DNA of 64,000 bases from an uncultured Pelagibacteraceae bacterium (GTDB lineage Bacteria; Pseudomonadota; Alphaproteobacteria; Pelagibacterales; Pelagibacteraceae): positions 62,001-126,000 of the forward strand of contig CACLUK010000001.1 in assembly GCA_902610115.1 (NCBI GenBank), in the 5' to 3' direction. Positions 31,468-42,058 of this stretch are shown here, piece after piece. A program made the translations under genes and the position numbers. The notes beneath the pieces were generated by a model. It was not told the DNA's origin and ran no database searches. It saw only the letters and a list, made by a program, of their open reading frames with translations. Numbering within the stretch: position 1 is the first letter of the stretch; each line of letters opens with the position of its first letter.

Positions 31468-32608
31468 ATTTATTCTTCTCTGTTTTATAAATATTTAGTT
31501 CTTGAACAACTTTTTTATCAGCGAAACTAAAAGTTCCTATTTTACCTTTTATTTTATTTTTAAATATAAAATCATTTACCGATCTAATTTCACCATTTTT
31601 TTTCCATGCGTAGTAAATAAGACCCAATGCATCATAAGTTAAAATACTAATTTCATTGGGGTATTTACTAAACTTTTTAAAATAATTATCATTATATTTT
31701 TTAAATTCATCATAATTAATTGATGGGTAATAAAGATTTTGAATTGAATTTTCGTAAAAAATACTTTCATCAAACCACTGATTAACTGTAGTAAATAAAA
31801 CTTTTTTTTGATCAACGTCTGTATAGACTAAGGATGTTAATACACTTTTTAAATTATTTCCAAAGTCAATGATGATAACCGAGTCAAAATTTACTTCTCC
31901 CAAGGTATAAAGTTGTTCCAATTTTTCAAGTTGTCTAACCGATTGCTCATCTTCCTTATCTTCAAACATTTTCTTTCTTAATTCTAAATTTTTTTTTCTT
32001 TGGGAGTAATTAGTTAATTTTTCTATTTCCCCTGTCAAAATTTCTGGATTTGGATTGTATTTAAAAGTTCTTAAATTTTCGTAATTAAGCTTACGAAGTT
32101 TTTTTTCTACAAAATTTGTATATTGATTTATGGGAAACATAATGACGGTTTTGTTTTTTTTTTGTTTTTTTAAAAAATTATTTAAAGTTATTAACTGAGA
32201 CTCTAGACTTATGCCAACACTAATAATATTATTTATAAACTCCGGGGAAACATTAGATGGCGAAATAAAAGTTATATCATTATATTTTTTAGCCTCGATA
32301 AAATCCTCGTGACTTATTGGACCTATTATAACATTAGCGCCCTCAGATTTAATTTCTTGTATTGCATTATTTAACTTTTCTTTATTATTAAATCCAGCAT
32401 CTCTAGGTATGATGTAAACATTGTCATCATTTATTTCATTTAAAGCTAACTGTAGAGAGTATAAAAGTGAATAACCAAGCTCTGAATATTCTCCAGAAAG
32501 AGGAGCTAATAAACCTATTTTTAGATTTTCATTTTTTTCTGAACTAAATGTATTAGAATTAATAAATAATATTAGATAAGATAAAATTATAAAAATTTTT
32601 TTTTTCAT
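31454..32608 (-). CDS. Periplasmic binding-protein-like / penicillin-binding protein activator (LpoA-like)
   Basis: Signal peptide; LKIGLLAPLSGEYSELGYSLLYSLQLALNEI type I PBP fold; divergent from rsmI. Confidence 0.75.
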   Translation of the reverse strand: MKKKIFIILSYLILFINSNTFSSEKNENLKIGLLAPLSGEYSELGYSLLYSLQLALNEINDDNVYIIPRDAGFNNKEKLNNAIQEIKSEGANVIIGPISHEDFIEAKKYNDITFISPSNVSPEFINNIISVGISLESQLITLNNFLKKQKKNKTVIMFPINQYTNFVEKKLRKLNYENLRTFKYNPNPEILTGEIEKLTNYSQRKKNLELRKKMFEDKEDEQSVRQLEKLEQLYTLGEVNFDSVIIIDFGNNLKSVLTSLVYTDVDQKKVLFTTVNQWFDESIFYENSIQNLYYPSINYDEFKKYNDNYFKKFSKYPNEISILTYDALGLIYYAWKKNGEIRSVNDFIFKNKIKGKIGTFSFADKKVVQELNIYKTEKNKFTKF

Positions 32609-32611
32609 ATC

Positions 32612-33457
32612 ATGAGACTATCATCAAATAGCTTATATATCGTTTCTACTCCTATTGGAAACCTTGATGATATAACATTAAGAGCTATTGAGGTATTGAA
32701 AAAATCCGACATTATACTTTGCGAAGATACTAGACATTCTTTAAAGCTAATGAATCATCTTAAAATTTCAAAAAAATTAGTCTCTTATCATAAGTTTAAC
32801 GAAAAAAAAGAACTAAAAAATATACTTGAGCATATCAATAAAGGCAAAATTTTGTCGATAATTTCTGATGCTGGAACTCCATTGCTGTCAGATCCTGGCC
32901 GTATATTAATTAATGAATGTATTAGAGAAGACATAAAAATAATCCCAATACCAGGCGTATCCTCTATCACTACAGCTATTAGTGTTTCAGGTTTTAGTGA
33001 TCAGTTTTTATTTTACGGTTTTCTACCAAAAACTGAGAAAGAATTAGACAAAGTTCTTAGCTCTTTATCTAATCAAAAGTTTTCAATTGTCTTTTTTATA
33101 CCATCTGTCAAAAGTAAATTTTATTTTGATAAATTTAGAAAACATTTTATAGATAGAAAAATTTTAATTGGGAAGGAAATGACAAAATTACATGAGTCTT
33201 TCTTTCGTAGTGAAATTAAAGAACTTCAAAATTTTAAAAATCAATTAAAGGGTGAATTAACAATTGTAATTTCTGAAAGCTTAAAAAAAAAAGATACATT
33301 AAATAAAGAAAAAATTATCAACAATGCAAAAAAATACTTAAAAAAATATAGCGTGAAAGATACAGTTGATCTAATTGTTAAAACCGAAAAACTAACAAAA
33401 AATAAAAAAGAAATATACAAATTATGTTTAAAATTAAAAGATGAAAAAAATATTTAG
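32612..33457 (+). CDS. rsmI: 16S rRNA 2'-O-ribose C1402 methyltransferase
   Basis: LYIVSTPIGNLDDITLRAIEVL, CEDTRHS, SDAGTPLLSDPG. Confidence 0.97.
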   Translation: MRLSSNSLYIVSTPIGNLDDITLRAIEVLKKSDIILCEDTRHSLKLMNHLKISKKLVSYHKFNEKKELKNILEHINKGKILSIISDAGTPLLSDPGRILINECIREDIKIIPIPGVSSITTAISVSGFSDQFLFYGFLPKTEKELDKVLSSLSNQKFSIVFFIPSVKSKFYFDKFRKHFIDRKILIGKEMTKLHESFFRSEIKELQNFKNQLKGELTIVISESLKKKDTLNKEKIINNAKKYLKKYSVKDTVDLIVKTEKLTKNKKEIYKLCLKLKDEKNI

Positions 33458-34019
33458 TATTTTGATCTTTTCTATGTTGGCCTCCTGCACTTCAATTGGT
33501 CAGTTTGGTGCTGGGGTTGACATTACTTTCGATCCCAGGACAATTGGTATGCAAATCGACGATACCATTATGCAAAAAAATTTAAGTGCTAGATTAGCAT
33601 TAGCTGATAAAAAATATTTTATTTCAATTAGCTCAGAGGTTAGAGATGGCAATATATTTCTATCTGGCAAAGTAGATGAACCTGAAGAAAAAATTAAAAT
33701 TACAAAAATGGCGTGGGAAACTAAAGGAGCAAGATCAGTTAAAAATGCTATAACTATCAAAGGACAAACCAGTTTCAAAAAAACAGCTAAGGATGTGTTA
33801 ATAACAAGTCAACTAAGATCAGCATTAATTTTCAACAAAAAAACAAAAGCTAGAAATTATACCTTAGAAACAATTAATAAAAATATTTATATATTTGGAA
33901 TTGCAATGGATAAAGATGAAAAGCAGGAAGTAATTAACGAAGCAAATAAAATTTATGATGTTGAAAATATTTATCCTTCAATTTATTTGGCCTCTGAATT
34001 AAGTAGGAACAAACTTTAA
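33441..34019 (+). CDS. BON domain lipoprotein
   Basis: Lipobox MLASCTS; two BON-like domains. Confidence 0.85.
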   Translation: MKKIFSILIFSMLASCTSIGQFGAGVDITFDPRTIGMQIDDTIMQKNLSARLALADKKYFISISSEVRDGNIFLSGKVDEPEEKIKITKMAWETKGARSVKNAITIKGQTSFKKTAKDVLITSQLRSALIFNKKTKARNYTLETINKNIYIFGIAMDKDEKQEVINEANKIYDVENIYPSIYLASELSRNKL

Positions 34020-36298
34020 TTAGAGTAATCGATTACATCTGATGAATAAGCTGCAATAGAAGCCAAATTTAAGATCTCTGAGGTACTTGCTCTTAAGGGA
34101 GCCACTTCAATGGGAGATCCTAATCCTATAAGCAATGGGCCGATTAGTTTTCCACCTCCAAAAACTTTCATTAGTTTCGTAGAAATTGCTGCGCTGTGTA
34201 AAGCTGGCATAATAAGAATATTCGCATTTCCTACAATCTTTGAAAAAGGATAGATGTCTTTATAGATTGGGTTTAAGGCAACGTCAGGCTGCATTTCACC
34301 ATCAAAATCAAAATCTACATTCTCTTTTTTTAGCAAATCTATTGCATCTCTAACATGTTTAGTATTTTTAGAAATTGGTTTACCAAATGTTGAGTGAGAT
34401 AAAAAAGCCACTTTTGGATCAAAACCAAATAATCGGGCTACCCTCACACAAGATTTTGAAACTTTGACTAATCTTTCTGGCGAGGGAAAGTCTTGAACAT
34501 TTGTGTCAGCGACAAGTATTGTTTTTCCTTTTAAAGTTATCAATGTCATTCCAAATATTTCTTCACCAGGTCTTGGCTCAGTCACTTTTTTTAATTTTTC
34601 TATAGATGCAGCGTAATGTCGGATATTTCCGGTTACCATTGCATCTGCATCTTTACATGCAATCATTGAAGCTCCCCAAGCTATTCTTTCATTTCTAACC
34701 AAACGATCAACGTCTCTTTCTAGCTGACCCTCTCTCTGAAGTTTTTTATACAAATGTTTGACATATTTTTCTCTTTTTTGTTTATCGGTAGAATTGACGA
34801 TTTTGATTTTATAGTTTTCATCTAAACCTATATTTTTAAGTTGCTCCTTAATTCTTTTTTCAGTTCCAATAAGTATTGGTGTACCCAACTTATTTCTTCC
34901 AAACTCTATTGCGGCTTTCAACATATTCTCGTCTTCACCTTCAGCAAAAATTACTCTCTTAGGATTTTTCCTAACTTTTGCGTTAATTCCTTGCATCAAA
35001 GACATTGTTGGATCAAGTCTGTTAGTAAGTTGATCTTTGTAAACTTCCAAATCTTCAATTTTTTTTCTTGCTACTCCACTTCTCATAGCAGCCTCGGCTA
35101 CAGCTGCTGGAATTACACTTATTAATCTAGGGTCAAATGTTGAGGGTATTATATAATCTTTTCCATATCTTGGCCTATCTCCACCATAAGCTGAAACAAC
35201 CTCATCTGGAACATTTTCACGAGCAAGTAAAGCAATTGCTTTAGCTGCCGCAACTTTCATATCCTCATTAATTTCCTTAGCTCTAACATCTAGAGCGCCT
35301 CTAAAAATATAAGGAAATCCAATCAAATTATTTACTTGATTGGGATAATCTGATCTCCCAGTAGCTACTATTGCATCCGATCTTGTTTCTTGGATTAATT
35401 CTGGTTTTATTTCAGGATCAGGATTAGCACACGCAAAAATTATTGGATTTTTGGACATTGATTTGATCATTTCTTTTGAAACAACATCTTTTGCAGATAA
35501 TCCAAGAAAAACATCTGCTCCTTTCATAGCCTGATCTAAAGTTCGCAAATCTGTTTCAACAGCATGTGCAGATTTAAATTGATCAATATTTTTTCTCCCC
35601 TTGTATATTACTCCTTTGCTATCACACATAATGATATTTTCATTTTTAACCCCTGAACTTTTAAATAGATTAGCACAGGCTTGTGCGGAAGCACCTGCAC
35701 CATTAACAACTACCTTAACTTTTTGAATTTCTTTTTTAGATATATCTAATGCATTTATTAATGCAGCAGTCGTGATAATGGCTGTACCGTGTTGGTCATC
35801 ATGAAAAATAGGAATATCTAATAGCTCTTTTAATTTCTGTTCAATTATAAAACAATCTGGTGCTGCAATATCTTCTAAGTTTATTCCTCCAAAAGTACCG
35901 CCAATATTTTTTATTGTTTCAATAATTGAGTCGGGATTATTATTGTTTATCTCTATATCAATTGAGTCGATATCAGCAAATCTCTTAAACAAAACAGCTT
36001 TTCCCTCCATCACAGGCTTTGATGCTAGAGCTCCTAAATTACCTAATCCTAAAATAGCTGAACCATTACTAATTACTGCCACCAAATTTCCTTTGCTAGT
36101 ATAATCATAAGCCAGGTCAGGATTTTCTGCGATTTCTTTTACTGGAGCTGCAACTCCTGGAGAATATGCTAAGGAAAGATCTCTCTTAGTCGTGAGAGGT
36201 TTACTAGAATTAACCTCAATTTTGCCTGACTTCCCTTTTATATGAAAATCAAGTGCTTCTTTATCTGAATAATGATCAATTTCCGTTTTCTTTGGCAT
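34016..36298 (-). CDS. maeB: NADP-dependent malic enzyme with C-terminal phosphotransacetylase-like domain
   Basis: AYSPGVAAPVKEIA, HDDQHGTAI, C-terminal PTA-like region. Confidence 0.96.
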   Translation of the reverse strand: MPKKTEIDHYSDKEALDFHIKGKSGKIEVNSSKPLTTKRDLSLAYSPGVAAPVKEIAENPDLAYDYTSKGNLVAVISNGSAILGLGNLGALASKPVMEGKAVLFKRFADIDSIDIEINNNNPDSIIETIKNIGGTFGGINLEDIAAPDCFIIEQKLKELLDIPIFHDDQHGTAIITTAALINALDISKKEIQKVKVVVNGAGASAQACANLFKSSGVKNENIIMCDSKGVIYKGRKNIDQFKSAHAVETDLRTLDQAMKGADVFLGLSAKDVVSKEMIKSMSKNPIIFACANPDPEIKPELIQETRSDAIVATGRSDYPNQVNNLIGFPYIFRGALDVRAKEINEDMKVAAAKAIALLARENVPDEVVSAYGGDRPRYGKDYIIPSTFDPRLISVIPAAVAEAAMRSGVARKKIEDLEVYKDQLTNRLDPTMSLMQGINAKVRKNPKRVIFAEGEDENMLKAAIEFGRNKLGTPILIGTEKRIKEQLKNIGLDENYKIKIVNSTDKQKREKYVKHLYKKLQREGQLERDVDRLVRNERIAWGASMIACKDADAMVTGNIRHYAASIEKLKKVTEPRPGEEIFGMTLITLKGKTILVADTNVQDFPSPERLVKVSKSCVRVARLFGFDPKVAFLSHSTFGKPISKNTKHVRDAIDLLKKENVDFDFDGEMQPDVALNPIYKDIYPFSKIVGNANILIMPALHSAAISTKLMKVFGGGKLIGPLLIGLGSPIEVAPLRASTSEILNLASIAAYSSDVIDYSN

Positions 36299-36368
36299 TT
36301 AATTTAATGAGTATGTAATATAAAGAATGTAAATTCACTATAAATTTATGGCTTAATTTAGATTAAAT

Positions 36369-37895
36369 ATGAACTTGCTATCATCAGCCTCAATTTTCGG
36401 TTTTTTTACTCTAATAAGCAGAATTTTAGGCTACTTAAGAGATATTTTAATAGCTATTTTTTTAGGAGCGTCAATATTTGCCGACGCATTTTTTGTTGCT
36501 TTTAGATTGCCAAATACTTTTAGACGTCTTTTTGCAGAAGGAACATTTAATGCTGCTTTTATACCTAGCTATAACTCATCTAAATTAAAGAGCAAACACA
36601 CAGGAAAAACATTTGCTGATGATGTTTTAAGTCTTCTTGTAATTACATTACTTGTAATTGTGTCTCTTGCAGAAATTTTTACACCCTTTTTAGTATATCT
36701 TATTGCCCCTGGATTTATTGCTGAGAATATCAAATTCAATCTTGCAGTTGAATTTACAAGAATAACATTTCCTTTCTTGTTATTTGTAAGCTTATCTTCT
36801 TTTTTTTCAGGAATTTTAAATTCTAATAATAAGTTTGCTGCCGCAGCCGCAGCACCAATAATTTTAAATATTATTTTGATAATAAGTATTTTGATATCTT
36901 ATTTTCTAGATTTAAATATAGCAAAACAGCTCTCCTATGGAGTTACTTTAGCAGGTATTATTCAATTATTATTCTTGATTTATTTTACTTACAAGTTTTA
37001 TAAGCCAAATTTAAAGTTTAATTTTAAAATTTCCAGTAAAGTAAAATTTTTCTTTAAAAGATTATTACCAAGTATTTTTTCATCTGGTGTTACTCAAATA
37101 AATATTTTGGTAGGTACAATAATTGCATCTTTTCAGTCAGGTGCAGTCTCATACTTATATTATGCGGATAGAGTATATCAAATTAATTTAGTAATAGCTG
37201 GAATAGCGGTCGGAACAGTTTCTTTGCCAGTGCTTTCAAAAGCATTTAAGTCAAAGAACTTTTCAAAAGTTTCAAACATTCAAAATAAATCTATACAATT
37301 ATCATTGCTACTATCAATACCTGCAAGTATGGGTTTGGTGATCGCTGCAGATGAAATAATTAACGGTTTATTTGGATACGGTTCATTCACTATAGAAGAC
37401 GTTAGATTAACATCAAAAGCCTTAATGTTTTTCGGCTTGGGGGTGGTAGCATTTGCATTAGTAAAAGTTTTATCTAATTTTTTTTTCGCAAGAGACAATA
37501 CCATAACTCCATTTTATATTTCTTCTTTTATTGTTTTTTTAAACGTTATAATAAGCTTAGTTTTGTTTAATCAAATTGGATTCTTAATAATTCCGATAGC
37601 AACTTCTATTTCAACTTGGGTAGGAGTTTTAATTTTTTTATATTGTTTACAAAAAAGAAGACACTTACTTTTGCAAAATAAATTATTCAACAATTTTTTT
37701 AAGATTATTATCTCATCTTTAATAATGGCTTATGCACTTATAGTATTACTAGATAAATTTTCTAGTTATCTTGATTATTCATATACTTATAAGTCAGTTT
37801 ATTTATTAATTATTGTAGGTTTCGTTGGGATTGTTTATTTGATATCTTGTTATTTATTAGGATTATTAAAAATTAAAAATTATAAAACAAATTAG
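36369..37895 (+). CDS. murJ: Lipid II flippase MurJ
   Basis: ASIFGFFTLISRILGYLRDILIAIFLGAS...FRRLFAEGTFNAAFIP. Confidence 0.95.
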   Translation: MNLLSSASIFGFFTLISRILGYLRDILIAIFLGASIFADAFFVAFRLPNTFRRLFAEGTFNAAFIPSYNSSKLKSKHTGKTFADDVLSLLVITLLVIVSLAEIFTPFLVYLIAPGFIAENIKFNLAVEFTRITFPFLLFVSLSSFFSGILNSNNKFAAAAAAPIILNIILIISILISYFLDLNIAKQLSYGVTLAGIIQLLFLIYFTYKFYKPNLKFNFKISSKVKFFFKRLLPSIFSSGVTQINILVGTIIASFQSGAVSYLYYADRVYQINLVIAGIAVGTVSLPVLSKAFKSKNFSKVSNIQNKSIQLSLLLSIPASMGLVIAADEIINGLFGYGSFTIEDVRLTSKALMFFGLGVVAFALVKVLSNFFFARDNTITPFYISSFIVFLNVIISLVLFNQIGFLIIPIATSISTWVGVLIFLYCLQKRRHLLLQNKLFNNFFKIIISSLIMAYALIVLLDKFSSYLDYSYTYKSVYLLIIVGFVGIVYLISCYLLGLLKIKNYKTN

Positions 37896-38900
37896 ATGAA
37901 TAAAAAAAAATTGGTATTTTCCGGAGTACAACCAACTGGAAATTTACATTTGGGAAACTATCTAGGCGCTTTAAAAAACTTTGTTTCATTGCAAAAAGAA
38001 ATGGATTGCATCTACTGTGTAGTAGATCTACATGCAATAACAACTTTTCAAAATCCTAATCAATTACGAAATAATGTTTTAGAGACAGTCGCTAGTTTTC
38101 TAGCAACGGGTCTTAATCCATCCAAAAGTATTATTTTCAATCAATCTGCAGTTTCTGGACACACGGAGTTGGCATGGATCTTAAATTGTATTTCTAGAAT
38201 TGGATGGTTGAGTCGAATGACTCAGTTCAAAGATAAAGCTGGATCAGATAAAGAAAAAGCTAGCGTTGGTCTGTATATCTACCCAAATTTAATGGCTGCG
38301 GATATTCTTCTTTATAAAGCTACTCACGTTCCTGTCGGAGCAGACCAGAAACAACATTTAGAGTTATCCAGGGATATTGCTCAAAAGTTTAATAACGATT
38401 TTAATTGTAAAGATTTTTTTCCTCTACCAGAGCCCTTAATACCAAAGAATGTTTCTAGAGTTATGAGTTTAAGAGATGGAAATAAAAAAATGAGTAAGTC
38501 AGAGGAGTCAGACTATTCTAGAATAAATTTAAAAGATAGCGCGGACGAAATTTATAAGAAAATTAAAAAAGCTAAGTCAGATTCGGATCAGATACCTGAT
38601 AATTTAAAAGATTTAGAGAAAAAACCAGAAGCATTAAATTTAATAAATATATACTCGGAAATTTCAAAATCTACACTTGAAAAAGTTTTAAATGAAATGT
38701 CAGGAAAAGAATATGCATTCTTAAAAAGAAAATTAGCAGAACTTTTAATAAATGAAATCGAACCTGTTGGAAAAGAAATAAAGAAATTATTGGTAGATAA
38801 GTCGCATCTTGAGAGCATTTTGAAAAAAGGCAAGGAAAAAGCCAATATTATTGCTGAGGAAAACCTAAAAAATATACGTGAAAAAGTGGGATTGATATAA
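37896..38900 (+). CDS. trpS: Tryptophanyl-tRNA synthetase
   Basis: SGVQPTGNLHLGNYLGAL, KMSKS. Confidence 0.98.
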   Translation: MNKKKLVFSGVQPTGNLHLGNYLGALKNFVSLQKEMDCIYCVVDLHAITTFQNPNQLRNNVLETVASFLATGLNPSKSIIFNQSAVSGHTELAWILNCISRIGWLSRMTQFKDKAGSDKEKASVGLYIYPNLMAADILLYKATHVPVGADQKQHLELSRDIAQKFNNDFNCKDFFPLPEPLIPKNVSRVMSLRDGNKKMSKSEESDYSRINLKDSADEIYKKIKKAKSDSDQIPDNLKDLEKKPEALNLINIYSEISKSTLEKVLNEMSGKEYAFLKRKLAELLINEIEPVGKEIKKLLVDKSHLESILKKGKEKANIIAEENLKNIREKVGLI

Positions 38901-38912
38901 TATAAATTTCCC

Positions 38913-39458
38913 ATGATACAAACAGAAACAACACCAAACCCTAATTCACTTAAATTTTTATCAGAAAAGGTAATATCATCTACTGGAACTGAGGAATTTC
39001 AAAAAAGTAATTCAAAAAACCTTAAAATACCTTTTATTAAAGAGCTTTTAGAATTCAAAGGTGTTGAATTGGTTCTATTATCAAAAAATTTTTTATCTGT
39101 AAAAAAAACAGATGAAGTTTCATGGGAGGAGTTAAAACCTATGGTGATTTCTCATATTAATGATTATTTCGAAAAAAATGAAGAGCCAATTTTAAAAGAA
39201 AATAAAAAGTTAGACAATAGTTTTGATGACAACGAAACTGTTAAAAAAATTATAGATGTTTTAGATACTAAAATTAGACCTGCAGTAGCAAGAGATGGGG
39301 GCGATATAAAATTTAAATCTTTTGAAAACGGAATTGTTAAAGTTGAACTTCAAGGTAGCTGTTCTGGATGTCCAAGTTCATTGATGACGCTAAAACAAGG
39401 AGTTCAAAACTTATTAAAGCACTATGTAAAAGAAGTAAATTCTGTTGAAGCCAACTAA
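38913..39458 (+). CDS. NifU family Fe-S scaffold protein
   Basis: IQTETTPNPNSLKF, C-terminal GSCSGCPSSLMTLKQGVQNLL. Confidence 0.93.
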   Translation: MIQTETTPNPNSLKFLSEKVISSTGTEEFQKSNSKNLKIPFIKELLEFKGVELVLLSKNFLSVKKTDEVSWEELKPMVISHINDYFEKNEEPILKENKKLDNSFDDNETVKKIIDVLDTKIRPAVARDGGDIKFKSFENGIVKVELQGSCSGCPSSLMTLKQGVQNLLKHYVKEVNSVEAN

Positions 39459-39461
39459 ATT

Positions 39462-41003
39462 ATGAAAAAAAAATTAAGTTACAGAGATAAATTACTAGAG
39501 TTAGCTTACATATACAATGTAAAAGAAATACAAGAATATACAAAGAGAAGAAAAGACTTAACCACAGGTCAAATAGAATTAATTTTAAAAAAGAATAAAA
39601 TTATAATCCCTAAAGACTACAAAACTTCTTTTTTTAAAGAAAATTTTTCAAAACCAATTTCAAAATTGAAATCAAGTATTATCGAATATAAAGAAGAAAA
39701 AATTAAAGATAAAAATAGATTTTTACGAAGAGTTGAAAATTATAAATATGATACATCAAGAAAAGTAAACCACGGAATAAACAATATTTGGAAAAGTATT
39801 GGAAATGCTGGAATTAATTTTTTAAATGTGCTCCCAAAACTGGGATATACAGTCGCAAAATTTTTCGGGAATCTTTTTACGGATGTTTTCAACTCAATAT
39901 ATAATCAGCAAATAGATCAAAAAAGTGCAAGAAATGTAATTTTAGGTTTTTTCATAGTAGCAGGAGTCACGACTGCCATTTTCGCAGGTATTAATGCTTA
40001 TAAAAATTATGATTCTATAAAAGCTAAATTAGAAACAAAAAAATCTGATGTTAAGGTTGAAAAAGAGATAAAGAAACCAGAAATAAAAGTTAAGAAAGAA
40101 GCAAAGAAACCAGAGCTAAAGGTTAAAAAAGAGTCAAAGAAACCAGAGCTAAAAGTCAAAAAAGAGGCAAAGAAACCAGAGCTTAAAGTAAAAGAGAAAA
40201 ATGTTGCAGAGGTAATCTTACCTGATTTAAATTTAAAAACAGAAACTGTTATTCAACTTTTCAAAGATGTTGATTATGATTTAAGAAAAGTAAGAAATGA
40301 AAAATTAGTTAAACCAATTTATTTCACACAATTTCCTAGAGATCTTAATAATCTACAAAGCGTTCAGTTAAAAAAAGAAACCTTTATTCAAATAGTATTA
40401 CCTCTAATTGTTGCTGAGAATGAAAAAATATTAGACGATAGAGCAAAATTAAAAATTCTTTCTGAAAAAAAATTCACATCAGACTTAGAAAAACAATGGT
40501 TAAGGCAAAAACTTTTAGAATATAAAGTGAAAAAGGGTGATTTACAGGAACTAATGTTCAGAATGGATATAATTCCAGTTTCGATTGCTTTAGCTCAAGC
40601 TGCTAAAGAAAGTGGGTGGGGCACATCAAGATTTGCATTAGAGGGTAATGCTATTTTTGGTCAATGGACTTGGGATGGACAAGGTATTGCTCCACTAAAT
40701 AGAGATGATAATAAAAGTCATAAAATTTTAAAATTTCCAATTCTAAGAGCTTCAGTTAAAGCATATAAAAATAATTTAAATACACATAAAAGTTATGGGA
40801 AATTTAGAACAAAAAGAAAGCAACTTAGAGACAAGAATAAAAATATAACAGGTCTGGCCTTGACAGAAACTTTAAAAAATTATGCTCAAACTGGTTCTGA
40901 ATATACTAGAATACTAAATCAAATAATTACTCAAAACAGGCTCTCTGATTTCGAATTTGTTAAATTAGTAAACTCAGTTAAACAGGTTGAGTTGAATTCC
41001 TAG
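39462..41003 (+). CDS. Membrane-anchored glucosaminidase (Bax-like) with repeat linker
   Basis: TM helix; VSIALAQAAKESGWGTSRFALEGNAIFGQWTW glucosaminidase motif. Confidence 0.88.
   Translation: MKKKLSYRDKLLELAYIYNVKEIQEYTKRRKDLTTGQIELILKKNKIIIPKDYKTSFFKENFSKPISKLKSSIIEYKEEKIKDKNRFLRRVENYKYDTSRKVNHGINNIWKSIGNAGINFLNVLPKLGYTVAKFFGNLFTDVFNSIYNQQIDQKSARNVILGFFIVAGVTTAIFAGINAYKNYDSIKAKLETKKSDVKVEKEIKKPEIKVKKEAKKPELKVKKESKKPELKVKKEAKKPELKVKEKNVAEVILPDLNLKTETVIQLFKDVDYDLRKVRNEKLVKPIYFTQFPRDLNNLQSVQLKKETFIQIVLPLIVAENEKILDDRAKLKILSEKKFTSDLEKQWLRQKLLEYKVKKGDLQELMFRMDIIPVSIALAQAAKESGWGTSRFALEGNAIFGQWTWDGQGIAPLNRDDNKSHKILKFPILRASVKAYKNNLNTHKSYGKFRTKRKQLRDKNKNITGLALTETLKNYAQTGSEYTRILNQIITQNRLSDFEFVKLVNSVKQVELNS
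40038..40202 (+). repeat. 33-bp in-frame tandem repeat (about 5 units)
   Basis: Unit KKPELKVKKEA; starts at 40038, 40071, 40104, 40137, 40170. Confidence 0.93.
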
Positions 41004-42058
41004 TTTTTATCGCTTATAACAAATTGTATTCCCAGCCATCTCCAAAAACCATCTTTTTCTCTAAGTGAACAATTTATTCTACCTCTTTCTCCTACAAATT
41101 TTTCAGATATTTTAATTAACAAATTATTTTTTTCAGAAAATGAAATTTTGGAATCTCTCCATCTGTTACCCTCATTTGAAAAACATGTAATTTGGTCTAA
41201 ATTATTAATACCTTCATAGAAATTAATCTTAACAGTTGGTGGATTCTTAGATTGTAAAAGGTATTTTTCATCTGGGATAACTTTTTTATATTTAAAAGGA
41301 AGCGTTTTCATTAATGTATTAAATCTTTTGAGTTCTCCATATTTTTCATTAATTGGAAATCTTGGCAACTCCCATAAGTCCTTTGTTTCATCTATAACAC
41401 CAGAATGTTGACCAAAAGCATATTTAAATCCCAAATCTTTAATTATTCTTTTAAATTCAAGACTATATTCACCGAAAGGGTAAGAAAAAAAATCAGAGTT
41501 TTTACCTAATTTTTTTTTAAATATTTCTATTGATTTCAAAATATCATTTTTAATTGTTTCTGTGTCTTCATCAACAAGATATTCATGTGAATGACTATGA
41601 TTTCCTATTTCAACATTTTCATTTTTGTAAAGCTCAATTATTTGATCCCAATTCATATAATTATAAGATCCAACCTCTCTTGTATTTACAAATAATATAA
41701 AAGGAATTTTTTTTTGCTTTAAGATTGGCCAGGCGTTATTGTAAAAAGATAATAAACCATCGTCTACTGTAAGTAATATTTTTCTTTTATGTTTAAGATC
41801 AGAAAGACTTTTCTTAAAATTTTTAGGGTGGATAAACTCTATTTCAGAGTTCTCTATTATTTTAATTTGCTTTTTAAAAATATCTAGTTGTATATTTGTG
41901 GAGGGGTATTTATTTTCATTAAACCGATGATACATAATTGAAATAATCCCAAAATCATCAAAATTGTAATTGCCGGATGCTAATAACTTTGATTGATTAA
42001 ATTCAAAGGTTATAATAACAGCGAAAATGATCAAAGATTTTTTAATAATAAACTGCAT
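41000..42058 (-). CDS. Polysaccharide deacetylase family protein
   Basis: Signal peptide; ILLTVDDGLLSFYNNAWPIL, EIGNHSHSH motifs. Confidence 0.9.
   Translation of the reverse strand: MQFIIKKSLIIFAVIITFEFNQSKLLASGNYNFDDFGIISIMYHRFNENKYPSTNIQLDIFKKQIKIIENSEIEFIHPKNFKKSLSDLKHKRKILLTVDDGLLSFYNNAWPILKQKKIPFILFVNTREVGSYNYMNWDQIIELYKNENVEIGNHSHSHEYLVDEDTETIKNDILKSIEIFKKKLGKNSDFFSYPFGEYSLEFKRIIKDLGFKYAFGQHSGVIDETKDLWELPRFPINEKYGELKRFNTLMKTLPFKYKKVIPDEKYLLQSKNPPTVKINFYEGINNLDQITCFSNEGNRWRDSKISFSEKNNLLIKISEKFVGERGRINCSLREKDGFWRWLGIQFVISDKN

Noticed and set aside
40038-40202. CRISPR-like array
   Set aside because: Units are contiguous, in-frame and encode a protein linker; no spacers or cas genes.
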